A DNA stretch of 64,000 nucleotides from Sphingomonas quercus (GTDB lineage: Bacteria > Pseudomonadota > Alphaproteobacteria > Sphingomonadales > Sphingomonadaceae), in the NCBI RefSeq assembly GCF_018863195.1, contig NZ_JAHKRT010000007.1, positions 62,001 through 126,000 of the forward strand, given 5' to 3'. The position numbers were made by a program, and so were the translations under genes. The first letter of the stretch is position 1, and each line of letters starts with the position of its first letter. Positions 31,223-41,633 of the stretch are shown here, one piece after another. Below the pieces are notes generated by a model. It was not told the origin of the DNA. It worked only from the letters and a program-made list of their open reading frames with translations, and made no database searches.

Positions 31223-31897
31223 TCAGGGATTCAGTGGCAATGTGAACCCCTGGCGGCGCACCGTGCGGATAAGAGGGGTGCCGGCCACCACCTCCAGCTT
31301 GCCGCGCAGGCGGTACAGGTTGACGTCGATCACGTTCATCTGTGGCTCGATGCTGTGTTCCGGCCAGCACGCGGACCACATCTGTTCGCGCGAAACGATC
31401 GTGCCGGCGCGCTCGATGAGGATCCGCAATATGTCGAACTCCTTGGGGCTGAGGTCGATATGGCGGCCACACCAATGCGCACTGCGGGCGCGAAGCCGCA
31501 CTTCCAGATCCCCCAGCACATGGGCCTGCGCGCCGGTCTCCGGCCGCGACCGGCGCACCAGAGCGTCGAGGCGTGCGACCAGTTCCTCCTCGTCGAACGG
31601 CTTGGCCATGCAGTCATCCGCGCCCGCACGCAGCCCGGCGACGCGGCGTCGCGCCTCGTCGCCTTCGAAAAGCAGCAGCGTCGGCACGTGCGCGTCCACG
31701 GCGCGCAACTGACGCAATGGCTCCAGATTTTCATCGAGGCCGTCGAGGATCAGCACGTCATGACGTGCCGCGCCGATCCGGCGCAGCATCTCGCCGGCGC
31801 GCGTCACGCAGGTGACCTCGTGCAGCTCGGCCTGCGCCAGAGCGGAGACGACGCGCCGGGCGCCATCCCGCCCATCTTCCAGCAGCAAGACCCGCAT
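31223..31897 (-). CDS. OmpR-family response regulator with atypical receiver
   Basis: The 224-residue protein has a receiver domain (acidic pocket E7/D8, phospho-acceptor D52 in LILDGLDEN, Lys in AKPFDEEE) and an OmpR winged-helix domain (LSPKEFDILRILIERAG, then NVIDVNLYRLRGKLE, RTVRRQGF). The switch Thr/Ser that normally follows the fourth strand (usually LTA) reads LLLFEGDEA, so phosphorylation-driven switching may be altered. No sensor kinase gene is adjacent, so it is an orphan here. The target is unknown. Confidence 0.88.
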   Translation of the reverse strand: MRVLLLEDGRDGARRVVSALAQAELHEVTCVTRAGEMLRRIGAARHDVLILDGLDENLEPLRQLRAVDAHVPTLLLFEGDEARRRVAGLRAGADDCMAKPFDEEELVARLDALVRRSRPETGAQAHVLGDLEVRLRARSAHWCGRHIDLSPKEFDILRILIERAGTIVSREQMWSACWPEHSIEPQMNVIDVNLYRLRGKLEVVAGTPLIRTVRRQGFTLPLNP

Positions 31898-31963
31898 AGT
31901 CCCCTCCGGAGGGGGGGAACTTCCACGATCGCGCGTTACGGCGCAATAGCTTGGCCGGGCGGC

Positions 31964-32575
31964 CTAATAGCCCATCAGGGCCAGAACCTCGCGCCGGGAT
32001 CGCTCGTCCTCGCGGAACACGCCCATCATCCGGCTGGTCGTCATCGCCACGCCCGGCGTGCGTACGCCGCGCGCCGTCATGCAGGCATGGCTCGCCTCGA
32101 TCACCACTGCGACGCCATGGGGGTGGAGATGCTCCCAGATACAGTCCGCCACTTCGGCGGTCAGCCGCTCCTGCACCTGCAGCCGGCGTGCGAAGCCGTG
32201 TAGCACGCGGGCCAGCTTGGAGATGCCGACGACGCGGTGGCGCGGCAGATAGGCGATCGCCGCCTTGCCGATGATCGGCGCCATGTGGTGCTCGCAATGC
32301 GACTGGAAGGGGATGTCCTTCAACAGCACCACCTCGTCATAGCCGCCCACTTCCTCGAAGGTGCGGCTGAGATGGTGGGCGGGATCCTCGCCATAGCCCT
32401 GGCAATATTCCTTCCAGGCGCGCGCCACGCGCCTCGGGGTGTCGAGCAGCCCCTCGCGGCCCGGGTCGTCGCCGGCCCAGCGGATCAGCGTGCGTACCGC
32501 GTCCTCGACCTCTGGCGGCACCGGTAGCTTCGCGGGCGGGGCGACCAAATCCCCATCGGTCGGCTCTTCGGCCAC
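31964..32575 (-). CDS. folE: GTP cyclohydrolase I
   Basis: The 203-residue enzyme converts GTP to 7,8-dihydroneopterin triphosphate, entering folate synthesis. Zinc ligands lie in SHCEHHMAP and in the ACMTARGV region; FYSxCEHH-like context reads [25 protein letters not shown] and [15 protein letters not shown] are the typical GTP-binding and core segments. Length is normal for class IA. It lies just downstream (same strand) of tRNA-Arg. Confidence 0.95.
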   Translation of the reverse strand: MAEEPTDGDLVAPPAKLPVPPEVEDAVRTLIRWAGDDPGREGLLDTPRRVARAWKEYCQGYGEDPAHHLSRTFEEVGGYDEVVLLKDIPFQSHCEHHMAPIIGKAAIAYLPRHRVVGISKLARVLHGFARRLQVQERLTAEVADCIWEHLHPHGVAVVIEASHACMTARGVRTPGVAMTTSRMMGVFREDERSRREVLALMGY

Positions 32576-32598
32576 GGCAATCTCGAACTAGCGAAACC

Positions 32599-32675
32599 TG
32601 GTGGCCCCGGCAGGACTCGAACCTGCGACCTGCGGTTTAGGAAACCGTCGCTCTATCCGGCTGAGCTACGGAGCC
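32599..32675 (-). tRNA. tRNA-Arg(CCT)
   Basis: The minus strand folds with acceptor GGCTCCG/CGGGGCC, D loop AGCCGGATAGAGC, anticodon loop TTCCTAA (anticodon CCT) and T arm GCAGGTTCGAGTCCTGC; CCA is encoded. The outer anticodon-stem pair is A-C. Confidence 0.94.
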
Positions 32676-33060
32676 ACGCGCCCCACCTATCGACCATTTT
32701 CACCCAACGCAAATCGGCGGCGACAGGCGCCAGGTTGCGGCCGTCAGCGTTCATTAAGCCTCGCCAGCGCAAGGGTTTGGCTGAATGACGCAATCGATCA
32801 CGTTGATCCTGATTCATCGCCGCGTGGTTTTCGATGCGAACGTCCTATGATGTGCATATGTCATGCAGCTGCAAACAGTGTCGGCCAAACAGTTCGCCTG
32901 CTCCCTCAGGGGCAGAGTTGGTGGCTTGTGCGTCGATTGGTTGCCGGGCTTACGCTGGCGGTGCCCGGGCACGTGAAATTCATGGCGTCCGGATTGCGTC
33001 GAGGATGATCACGGTGCGCCGAGTCGGAAGGGGAGGCGTTCCTTTTTTACGTGAAAGTGA
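32676..33060. other. Intergenic stretch of 385 bp
   Basis: This lies between tRNA-Arg and a small gene. It is moderately AT-enriched around 32760-32860. Short frames occur but none has a convincing ribosome-binding site or protein-like composition. I see no repeats or RNA. Confidence 0.4.
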
Positions 33061-33264
33061 ATGATGGTGTATGTTGATCTCGGCTGGCCGATGGCCGCCG
33101 CCGCCGGGCGCGGCGAGGAGGCGGCCCGGCTGATGCTGGAAGCGTTGCGCATTCTGGATGAGATCGGATCGCCCGCCGCCGGGCATCTGTCGATGGCGCT
33201 CGACGATCTGGGCGTCGCTACGCCGATCCCACGTTTCGCCTTCACCGACCTGGACATCGGCTAG
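33061..33264 (+). CDS. Small conserved-looking protein, 67 aa
   Basis: The product begins MMVYVDLGWPMAAAAGRGEE, continues AARLMLEALRILDEIG, and contains HLSMALDDLG. It is an alternating helical protein with no signal peptide. The regular amphipathic helices and the absence of low complexity make it look genuine, and I have an impression of similar small proteins in sphingomonads. A weak GTGAAAGTGA site precedes the start. Function unknown. Confidence 0.55.
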   Translation: MMVYVDLGWPMAAAAGRGEEAARLMLEALRILDEIGSPAAGHLSMALDDLGVATPIPRFAFTDLDIG

Positions 33265-33368
33265 CCGACCGCGCGCGCCTGCGAGACAAATATGTCGCAT
33301 CGCCCGCAATCGTGAAAAAATGGCGGGATTCCGTCACCGCTGTGGTGCCGGCCTCTCTATAATCAACA

Positions 33369-33451
33369 TGAGTGCTGGCGAGGCTGATGCCCTGCCACGC
33401 CTCGCTGATCGAACCTTGGCGGCCGTGCCGACTGGCGCGGCCGCCATTTTT
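33369..33451 (+). ncRNA. Candidate small RNA with own promoter and terminator
   Basis: A TATAAT box at 33358-33363 is followed by about 82 bases without an ORF that contain a hairpin (GCGAGGC 33378-33384 with GCCTCGC 33399-33405), then the strong terminator hairpin at 33417-33446 and five T residues. Promoter, compact structure and terminator in order are what an independent sRNA looks like. No clear -35 box is visible. Confidence 0.45.
33417..33451 (+). terminator. Intrinsic terminator
   Basis: TGGCGGCCG (33417-33425) pairs with CGGCCGCCA (33438-33446) and is followed directly by TTTTT. It ends the candidate sRNA, or otherwise transcription from the small gene upstream, before tRNA-Lys. Confidence 0.8.
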
Positions 33452-33529
33452 CGAATGGCTTCCGGGATAGCGCTTTACAGACCCCCATACCCCTGCTAAC
33501 CGGCCGCCTCCCAAGCCGATCCGGCTTAC

Positions 33530-33605
<76 letters not shown>

Positions 33606-33625
33606 TATTTTCGAAGTTGCCGAAA

Positions 33626-34747
33626 TCAGCCGCGGTAGCGGCGGCCGCCGCGGTCGGCCTCGCGATCGATGGCCATCAGCAGCCCCAGGCACAGCATCAC
33701 CGTCATTACCGCCGACCCGCCGAACGAGACCAGCGGCAGCGGAATGCCGACCACCGGCGCCAGCCCCATCACCATCATCAGGTTGATCATCACGTAGAAG
33801 AAGATGGTCGTCGAAAGGCCGGCCGCGGTGAGCCGCGCGAAGCGGGTGTTGGCCCGCCGGGACACACCCAGCCCCCATTGGCAGAGCAGGATGAAGGCGA
33901 CGATCAGGAGCAGGCCGCCCATCAGTCCCCATTCCTCGGCCATGGTCGCGAAGACGAAGTCGGTCTGCCCCTCGGGCAAATAATCGAGGTGACTCTGGGT
34001 GCCTTGCAGGAAGCCCTTGCCGAAGATGCCGCCCGAGCCGATCGCGATCTTCGACTGGCTGATGTGATAGCCGGCGCCGAGCGGATCGCTCTCCGGATCG
34101 AGGAAGATCAGCACGCGGTTGCGCTGATAATCCCGCAGCACGAAGAAATAGGCGAGTGGTGCCAGCGCGCCGAGCGCGAGCCCGCCGCCAACGAACAGCC
34201 GCAGCGGCAGCCCGGCCAGAAACATCACCGTCAGCCCACCCGCGGTGATCATCAGCGCCGTGCCGAGATCGGGCTGCAGCATGACCAGGAACGCCGGCAC
34301 TGCGATCAGCAGCGCCGCCGGCCAGATCGCGCTCCATCGCCTGACCTCGCCCGACGGCAGCATGTCGTAGAAGCGCGCCACCGCGAGGACGATCGCCGGC
34401 TTCATCAACTCGGAGGGCTGGAGACGGACGAAGCCGAGGTCGAGCCAGCGCTGGCTGCCGCCCGCAATGCCGCCGAGAAGCTCCACCGCAAGCAGCGAGA
34501 CGAGGATCATGGCATAGGCCGGCAACGCCGCCTGGCGCAGCCGCGCTTCGCCGATATGGGACAGGATCACCGCGCCGAACATGAACGCGATCAGCTTCAC
34601 CCCCTGCGACAGCGCCCATGGCCGCATTGATCCGCCGGCCGCCGAATAAAGCACTACCAGCCCGAATCCGCCGATCAGCAGCACCAGCAGCAGCATCCGC
34701 CACGGCAGGCGCGCGAGTGCGCTGGGGATCAGCGTCTGGCGGCTCAT
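33626..34747 (-). CDS. rodA: Rod shape-determining SEDS glycosyltransferase RodA
   Basis: The 373-residue polytopic membrane protein polymerises peptidoglycan glycan strands in the elongasome with PBP2. About ten hydrophobic segments and SEDS hallmarks are visible: LQPSELMKPA, LQPDLGTALMI, SHLDYLPEGQTDFVFA and VGIPLPLVSFGGS. Start MSRQTLIPSALARL overlaps the mrdA stop by 4 bases (ATGA type), so they are coupled. It is the last gene of mreB-mreC-mreD-mrdA-rodA. Confidence 0.96.
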   Translation of the reverse strand: MSRQTLIPSALARLPWRMLLLVLLIGGFGLVVLYSAAGGSMRPWALSQGVKLIAFMFGAVILSHIGEARLRQAALPAYAMILVSLLAVELLGGIAGGSQRWLDLGFVRLQPSELMKPAIVLAVARFYDMLPSGEVRRWSAIWPAALLIAVPAFLVMLQPDLGTALMITAGGLTVMFLAGLPLRLFVGGGLALGALAPLAYFFVLRDYQRNRVLIFLDPESDPLGAGYHISQSKIAIGSGGIFGKGFLQGTQSHLDYLPEGQTDFVFATMAEEWGLMGGLLLIVAFILLCQWGLGVSRRANTRFARLTAAGLSTTIFFYVMINLMMVMGLAPVVGIPLPLVSFGGSAVMTVMLCLGLLMAIDREADRGGRRYRG

Positions 34748-36765
34748 CGCGGCACGTCCGGACTGGGCGGGATTTCGGCGGCGGTGTCGGTGGCGGGGCC
34801 GGGCGGCGGAGCGGGAGGCGTCTGGCCGATCGGCGTCGGCGCGGTGGGGGCGGCGTTGGCGGCCTGGGCGGCGCGCCAGCGCGTGGACTTGGCGGCCATC
34901 CGCGCCATGATCCCGCCGCCCCATTTCTCCTCATTGGCCTCGAGCGTGCGCATCGCGCGCGGCTGGTCGAACAGATAGGTCATGATGTCGCGCGCCACCG
35001 CCGCGGCTTCCGCGCCATGGCCGGCATGCTCGAGCGTCACGGCGGCCGCGTAGCGAGGCGTGTCGGCGGGGGCGAAGCAGATGAAATGGCCGTGGTCGCG
35101 CAGCCGCCACTCGCCGCTGTCGCCGAGCGCCTTGGCGCGGCCGGCGAGGCGATCGGCCATGCTGATGCGGCGGACCTGCGCCGAGCCGGTCTTGCCGGCC
35201 AGCAGCACGCCCGGCACCTGCAGGCGCGCGACCGCCGCGGTGCCGCCGCCATTCACCACCGCGCTCATCGCCTCGCGGACGAGGGCGAGATGCTCGGGGT
35301 CGACATCCATCGCCGGCGGCACCGCCTCATTGGGCTCGTGGATCAGCCGCGGCTCGATCTTGCGACCCGAGGCGATGCGCGCCGCCATCACCGCCAGCTG
35401 TAGCGGATTGGTGAGCATATAGCCCTGGCCGATCGAGGTGTTGACGGTATCGGCCACCGTCCACGCCTTCTTGTATTTCTGCTCCTTCCACGCGGCGTCG
35501 GGAACGGTGCCGAAGCGCTGCGAGACGACGGGCAGCGGGTATTTCTCGCCGAGCCCGAGCCGGCGCGCCATCGCGGCGAGCCGTTCGATGCCGAGCTTGC
35601 GCATCATCGTGTAGAAATAGATGTCGCAGCTCTGCGCGATGGCGCGGCTCATGTTGATCGCGCCGTGGCCACGCCGGGACCAGCAGTGGAAGGTGCCGGC
35701 GCCGACGCGATAGGCGCCGGTGCAGCTCACCGTCTCGTTCGGATCGACGCCTGCCTCCAGCAGCGCGAGCGCGTTCATCGGCTTGACGGTGGAGCCGGGG
35801 GGATAAAGCCCCTGCAGCGTCTTGTTGACGAGCGGCAGGTGATCGTCGGCGGAAAGCATATTCCATTCGGAATGGCTGATGCCGGCGGAGAAGCTGTTCG
35901 GGTCGTAACAGGGCATGGAGGCCATGGCGAGCATGTCCCCCTTGGCAACGTCGATCACCACCACCGATCCGGACTGATCGCCCAGCCGCCGCGCCGCATA
36001 ATCCTGCAAGCCTGCATCGACGGTGAGATGGAGATATTTGCCGGGCACCTCCGGGCGCATCGTCAACTCGCGCACCAGCCGGCCGCGCGCCGTCACCTCG
36101 GTGCGCTTGGCGCCGGCGCGGCCGCGCAACGTCGCGTCCATCGTCTTTTCCAGCCCCTCCTTGCCGATGCGAAAGCCCGGCGTGATGAGCAGCGGGTTCT
36201 TCTCCCGCTCGTAATCCTCAGCCGAGGCCGCGCCGACATAGCCGACGAGATGGCCCACCGCCGGCCCCGTCGGGTAATGGCGCGCAAAGCCCCGCGACGG
36301 GGCGACGCCGGGCAGGTCGGCGAGCCGCAGGTTCACCGCGGCATAACGATCCCAGTCGAGGTTGGACGCGACCTGCACCGGCCGATAGCCGGCCGCCTTG
36401 GCGAGATCCTCGTGGATGCGCTCCACCTCGTCCTCGGGCAGGTCGAGGATGGCGCGCAGCGTCGCGATCAGCGCGTCCGCATCCTTCACCCGATCGGGGA
36501 TGAGATCGACGCGCAGATCGGGGCGGTTGACGGCGATCGGCTTGCCGGAGCGGTCGACGATCCACCCGCGTCGCGGCGGTACCAGGATCGACTGGACACG
36601 GTTGCTCTCCGCGAGATCCGAATAATGGGCGTTCTCGGCGATGGCGAGCCACGCCATGCGGCCGGCAAGCACCGCGCCAATGCCCATCTGCGCGCCGCCG
36701 ATGAACAGTGCACGGCGGGTGAAGGTGAAGCCCTGCTGGGCCTCGGTCAGCACCTTGCGGGTCAT
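34744..36765 (-). CDS. mrdA: Penicillin-binding protein 2 (elongation transpeptidase)
   Basis: The 673-residue protein has a short cytoplasmic N-terminus, one membrane anchor (RRALFIGGAQMGIGAVLAGR), a dimerisation/pedestal region and a transpeptidase domain with the three active-site motifs: STVK in PPGSTVKPMNAL, SCD in AQSCDIYFY and KTGSAQ. It cross-links peptidoglycan during lateral wall growth. The C-terminus carries a Pro/Ala-rich tail of about 40 residues (APTAPTPIGQTPPAPPPG), longer than in E. coli PBP2. Start MTRKVLTEAQ overlaps the mreD stop. Confidence 0.95.
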   Translation of the reverse strand: MTRKVLTEAQQGFTFTRRALFIGGAQMGIGAVLAGRMAWLAIAENAHYSDLAESNRVQSILVPPRRGWIVDRSGKPIAVNRPDLRVDLIPDRVKDADALIATLRAILDLPEDEVERIHEDLAKAAGYRPVQVASNLDWDRYAAVNLRLADLPGVAPSRGFARHYPTGPAVGHLVGYVGAASAEDYEREKNPLLITPGFRIGKEGLEKTMDATLRGRAGAKRTEVTARGRLVRELTMRPEVPGKYLHLTVDAGLQDYAARRLGDQSGSVVVIDVAKGDMLAMASMPCYDPNSFSAGISHSEWNMLSADDHLPLVNKTLQGLYPPGSTVKPMNALALLEAGVDPNETVSCTGAYRVGAGTFHCWSRRGHGAINMSRAIAQSCDIYFYTMMRKLGIERLAAMARRLGLGEKYPLPVVSQRFGTVPDAAWKEQKYKKAWTVADTVNTSIGQGYMLTNPLQLAVMAARIASGRKIEPRLIHEPNEAVPPAMDVDPEHLALVREAMSAVVNGGGTAAVARLQVPGVLLAGKTGSAQVRRISMADRLAGRAKALGDSGEWRLRDHGHFICFAPADTPRYAAAVTLEHAGHGAEAAAVARDIMTYLFDQPRAMRTLEANEEKWGGGIMARMAAKSTRWRAAQAANAAPTAPTPIGQTPPAPPPGPATDTAAEIPPSPDVPR

Positions 36766-37280
36766 TGCGGCAGCCGCCACACGTCGAGCTTCGCGCACAC
36801 CCGCTGCGCCAGCGGGAACAGCAGGATCGCGGCGACCAGCGTCGGCGCCGTCATGCGCAGCGCGCCCGCCCCGCCCATGAACCGCGCCACCGCCCAGCTG
36901 CCGAGCGTCGCCACGCCGCAGGCCACGCCGGCGAACAGCCATTCCTCCCACCAGCCGCGCCAGCTCATGCGATCCTCCGCCGCGTCGATGGCGAGCAGGA
37001 TCGCCGTCCACAGCACCATCGCCGTGCCCAGCGGCCGGCCCGAGAGGAGATCGTCGGCGAGCCCGAGCGGCAGCCCGATCCACGCCGGCCAAAGCTCCGG
37101 ACGGAGCAGCCGCCAGCCGAGCAGCATCAGGAGACCGACCGGTGGCAGCAGCGGCACGCTTGCCACCACCGGCAGCAGCACGAACGCCGAGCCGATGATC
37201 GTCGAGATGACCGGTACCGCCGCGGCGCGTCGCCGCATACGGCGCAATTCCGTTTCGTGCAGGCGCTGCATCGCGCTCAT
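36762..37280 (-). CDS. mreD: Rod shape-determining protein MreD
   Basis: The 172-residue product has five or so hydrophobic segments (VISTIIGSAFVLLPVVASVPLLP, LPLGLADDLLSGRPLGTAM, and so on) with the LGLxDDLLSG pattern typical of MreD, an inner-membrane partner of MreC. It overlaps both neighbours by 4 bases, within the mre operon. Sequence conservation is low in this family, so position in the operon carries much of the weight. Confidence 0.9.
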   Translation of the reverse strand: MSAMQRLHETELRRMRRRAAAVPVISTIIGSAFVLLPVVASVPLLPPVGLLMLLGWRLLRPELWPAWIGLPLGLADDLLSGRPLGTAMVLWTAILLAIDAAEDRMSWRGWWEEWLFAGVACGVATLGSWAVARFMGGAGALRMTAPTLVAAILLFPLAQRVCAKLDVWRLPQ

Positions 37281-38167
37281 TGCGCCAGCGTCGGTTCGGC
37301 CCGCGACGCTTGGTTGGCCGGTGGCGGCGGGGCGAAGGGGCGCTCGACGATGACGAAGTCGAGCCGGGCGGGGTCGGCGAGGGGGCGCGCGATCGCCACG
37401 TCCTCGCGCCGCTCGGTGACGAGCGCCACCGGCACGTTGGGCGGGAACACGCCGCCGATGCCCGAGGTGACCGCGATGTCGCCGGGCTGGAACGGGTTGG
37501 CGCCGGCCGAGAGCGGGCGCAGCTCGACCATCCCGTCGCCGCGTCCGGCAGCGAGCGCGGGAGCGCCGTCGCGCAGGCGGCGCACCGGCACCACGCTGCC
37601 GCCGTCGGTGAGCAGCATCACCCGCGAGGCGAGCTGGCCCGCCTCATAGACCCGGCCGACCACGCCTTCCGAAGAGCGCACCGGCATCCCCGGTCGCACG
37701 CCGTCGCTCCGTCCGGCGCCGATCGTCGCCATGCGGCGGATATCGCTGGCGGTGGAGCCGAGGATGCGGGTCGAGGCGACCCGCTCGGGCGAGCGCTCGA
37801 TCAGCCGGGTGAGGCGGCGCAGGCGGCGATTTTCGGCGCTGTCGATCTGCGCCTGGACGAGCTGTTGCCGGGTCGCCACCAGCTCGGCGCGCAGGACCCC
37901 GTTTTGGGTTCCCGCGTCGAGATAATCGCCGATGCCGTCGAATACGTCGCCGAGGCTGCGCACCCCCGATCGCCCCGCCGCCGAGATGGGGGCGGTGAGG
38001 TCCAGCACGCCCGCGCGCAGCAGCGCGAAGCCCGGCGGATCGAACCGGGCGACGAGGATCAGCCCCAGCCCCACCACGATGCCGGCCACGGCCACGACAT
38101 AGCCAATGAACAGGCCGTATTGAGCGCGGCGGGAAAAGCCGGGGCGCCGGTTTGACGGCGGCGCCAT
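37277..38167 (-). CDS. mreC: Rod shape-determining protein MreC
   Basis: The 296-residue product has a basic N-terminus, one transmembrane helix (YGLFIGYVVAVAGIVVGLGLIL), a coiled-coil stretch (ELVATRQQLVQAQIDSAENRRL) and a periplasmic beta-domain with GVRPGMPVRSSEGVVGRV and GDIAVTSGIGGVFPPNVPVA, as in MreC. It links MreB filaments to PBP2. It sits 8 bases after mreB and overlaps mreD. Confidence 0.95.
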   Translation of the reverse strand: MAPPSNRRPGFSRRAQYGLFIGYVVAVAGIVVGLGLILVARFDPPGFALLRAGVLDLTAPISAAGRSGVRSLGDVFDGIGDYLDAGTQNGVLRAELVATRQQLVQAQIDSAENRRLRRLTRLIERSPERVASTRILGSTASDIRRMATIGAGRSDGVRPGMPVRSSEGVVGRVYEAGQLASRVMLLTDGGSVVPVRRLRDGAPALAAGRGDGMVELRPLSAGANPFQPGDIAVTSGIGGVFPPNVPVALVTERREDVAIARPLADPARLDFVIVERPFAPPPPANQASRAEPTLAQ

Positions 38168-38175
38168 GACTGATC

Positions 38176-39240
<1,065 letters not shown>

Positions 39241-39334
39241 CTATAAGGATCGCGCCCTGGGCCCGCCCACCCACGGATTTTGGTCCGTGAAAGCCCTGTC
39301 GCGGAAGGCCGTCCGTTGGGCTAGAGGCTGTCCC

Positions 39335-41092
39335 ATGTCAATACGCCGACTGCCCGACGGACTTGTGAATCGCATCGCTGCCGGTGAAGTGGTGGAAAGG
39401 CCGGCTGCGGCGCTTAAGGAACTGGTCGAAAACGCCATTGATGCCGGCGCGACACGCATCGCCATCACCCTTGCGGCAGGCGGGATCGACCGGATCGAGG
39501 TCGCCGACGACGGCTGTGGCATCCCCGCCGGCGAGATCGCGCTGGCCTGCGAGCGCCACGCTACCTCCAAGCTGCCGGACGAGGCGATCGACGCCGTCAC
39601 CACACTGGGCTTTCGCGGCGAGGCGCTGCCCTCGATCGCCTCGGTCGCGCGGCTGACCATCGAGAGCCGCGTGCGCGGCGCCGATGGCTGGGCGCGCACG
39701 GTCGACAACGGCGTGGCGGTGGGCGAGGGGCCGGCGGCGATCCCGCCCGGCACGCGGGTGCGGGTCGAGGGCCTGTTCGAAAAGGTGCCGGCGCGGCGCA
39801 AGTTCCTGCGCTCGGCGCGCTCGGAATATGCCGCCTGCCTCGATATCGTCCGCCGCCTCGCCATGGCCCGGCCGGAAATCGGCTTCACCGTCGAGCATGA
39901 CGGTCGCCGCGCCCTTTCCGTCCCGCCGGGGGAGGATCGCCCCCAGCGGGTCGCCGCGCTCACCGATCGCGCGCTCGCCGAGAACAGCGTCGCCCTCGAC
40001 CATGTTCGCGAGGGCGTGATGCTGGGCGGCGTCGCCGGCCTGCCGACCTTCAATCGCGGCGTCGCCGATCACCAATATCTGTTCGTCAACGGGCGGCCGG
40101 TGCGCGATCGACTGCTCGTCGGCGCGGTGCGCGGCGCCTATCAGGACATGCTCGCCCGCGATCGCCACCCCGTCGTCGCGCTGTTCATTGATCTGCCTGG
40201 CGACCAGGTGGATGTGAACGTCCACCCGGCCAAGACCGAGGTGCGCTTTCGCGATCCCGGGCTGGTGCGCGGCCTCATCGTCGGCGGCCTGCGCGCCGCG
40301 CTCGACGCCGCCGGCCATCGCAGCGTGCAGCGCCCGTCCGAAGCGGCGCTCGGCGCCTGGGTGACAGAGCCGGTGACGGCGCCCTCCTTCTCCTATGCCG
40401 CGCCCACCGGCTATGCCCGACCGGCGACCCTGCACGATGCGGTACCCGGCTATTCGGCGCCGCCGATGGCCCGCGCCGAGCCTGCCGCGGCGCCGCCCCC
40501 GGCCTCGGTCAGCCATCCTCTCGGCGTGGCGCGGGGCCAGGTGGCCAACACCTATATCGTCGCGGAGGCCGACGACGGGCTGGTGCTGGTCGACCAGCAT
40601 GCCGCGCATGAGCGGCTGGTGCTGGAGCGGATGCGCGCCGCCATGGCGGGGTCCGGCGTCGCCGCCCAGACGCTGCTGCTGCCGCAGGTCGTCGAACTGG
40701 ACGAACCGGCCTGCGACCGGCTGGAGGCGCGGGCGGATGAGCTGGCCGGGCTCGGACTCGAGCTGGAGCGGTTCGGGCCCAAGGCGGTGCTGGTGCGTGC
40801 CACCCCGGCGCTGCTCGGCGGCGCGGATGTCGAGGGCCTCGTCACCGATCTCGCCGACGAACTCGCCGCCTTCGGGGAAGCGCTGGCGCTGCGCGAGCGG
40901 CTGGACCATGTCGCCGCGACCATGGCGTGCCACGGGTCGGTGCGCGCCGGCCGCGTGCTGTCGGTGGCGGAGATGAACGCGCTGTTGCGTGAAATGGAGA
41001 TCACCCCTCATTCGGGCCAGTGCAACCACGGCCGCCCCACCTGGGTAAAGCTGGGCCACGCCGATATCGAGAAACTGTTCGGCCGACGCTAG
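39335..41092 (+). CDS. mutL: DNA mismatch repair protein MutL, endonuclease type
   Basis: The 585-residue protein starts [20 protein letters not shown] (GHKL N-box [24 protein letters not shown]). Its C-terminal domain carries [12 protein letters not shown] (about 420-431), an exact DQHA-x2-E-x4-E metal-binding endonuclease motif, with ACHGSVRAG and QCNHGRP completing the site. It therefore should nick the error strand itself, as in bacteria lacking MutH. Start is chosen at MSIRRLP, because the upstream 16 codons are unlike MutL. Divergent from mreB. Confidence 0.97.
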   Translation: MSIRRLPDGLVNRIAAGEVVERPAAALKELVENAIDAGATRIAITLAAGGIDRIEVADDGCGIPAGEIALACERHATSKLPDEAIDAVTTLGFRGEALPSIASVARLTIESRVRGADGWARTVDNGVAVGEGPAAIPPGTRVRVEGLFEKVPARRKFLRSARSEYAACLDIVRRLAMARPEIGFTVEHDGRRALSVPPGEDRPQRVAALTDRALAENSVALDHVREGVMLGGVAGLPTFNRGVADHQYLFVNGRPVRDRLLVGAVRGAYQDMLARDRHPVVALFIDLPGDQVDVNVHPAKTEVRFRDPGLVRGLIVGGLRAALDAAGHRSVQRPSEAALGAWVTEPVTAPSFSYAAPTGYARPATLHDAVPGYSAPPMARAEPAAAPPPASVSHPLGVARGQVANTYIVAEADDGLVLVDQHAAHERLVLERMRAAMAGSGVAAQTLLLPQVVELDEPACDRLEARADELAGLGLELERFGPKAVLVRATPALLGGADVEGLVTDLADELAAFGEALALRERLDHVAATMACHGSVRAGRVLSVAEMNALLREMEITPHSGQCNHGRPTWVKLGHADIEKLFGRR

Positions 41093-41202
41093 GCGAATTA
41101 TCGTTTCGCAGGACAAGAAGTCACATCCTTTACGTTCGGCTAACCGTCCATTAAGGGTATGTCAGGGGCGCATGAGGGGCGTCATCCTGAATAGGGTGGG
41201 CC

Positions 41203-41628
41203 ATGTTTCAATTGACGTTCGTGAGTGCGGCACGCGCAGGACTGAGCTGGGCAGAGATCGACGCTATTGCTGTTGCGGCGCAGCGTAATAATCATGACGA
41301 TAATATTACCGGAATTCTTATTTATAACGGCTTCCGATTTCTTCAAGTCATTGAAGGGGAACGGGAAATCGTGTCGTCCCGCTATGCCCGCATCTGCGCG
41401 GACCCGCGCCATGTCGAACCCCGGCTGATCGCGGCGCGCACGGTGCCGGAGCGGGCCTTCCACGGCTGGGATTTCGCGTGTCAGGAAGTACTGACCGCGG
41501 AGGACGGGCGGTCGTTCGCCCGCACCATCGCCGATCGCACCCCGCTGCTGCGCGATCGGACACTGCAGATGCTGTTCGACAGCTTCGCCCGGCCGGACCC
41601 GTCGGACCGTCCTGCCCGCGCCGCCTGA
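41203..41628 (+). CDS. BLUF-domain protein with Tyr-to-Phe substitution
   Basis: The 141-residue protein is a short BLUF flavin photoreceptor: MFQLTFVSAARAGLSWAEID, then QRNNHDDNITGILIYNGFRFLQVIEG. It aligns without gaps to PixD-type BLUF domains: Asn29 and Gln48 fall at the flavin-contacting Asn31 and Gln50. The conserved redox-active Tyr8 position is Phe6 here (codon TTC). The Trp is kept (FHGWDF), but the neighbouring Met position is Phe. It should still bind FAD but may lack the normal photocycle. It stands alone, converging with yceI 5 bases away. Confidence 0.9.
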   Translation: MFQLTFVSAARAGLSWAEIDAIAVAAQRNNHDDNITGILIYNGFRFLQVIEGEREIVSSRYARICADPRHVEPRLIAARTVPERAFHGWDFACQEVLTAEDGRSFARTIADRTPLLRDRTLQMLFDSFARPDPSDRPARAA

Positions 41629-41633
41629 GCGGA

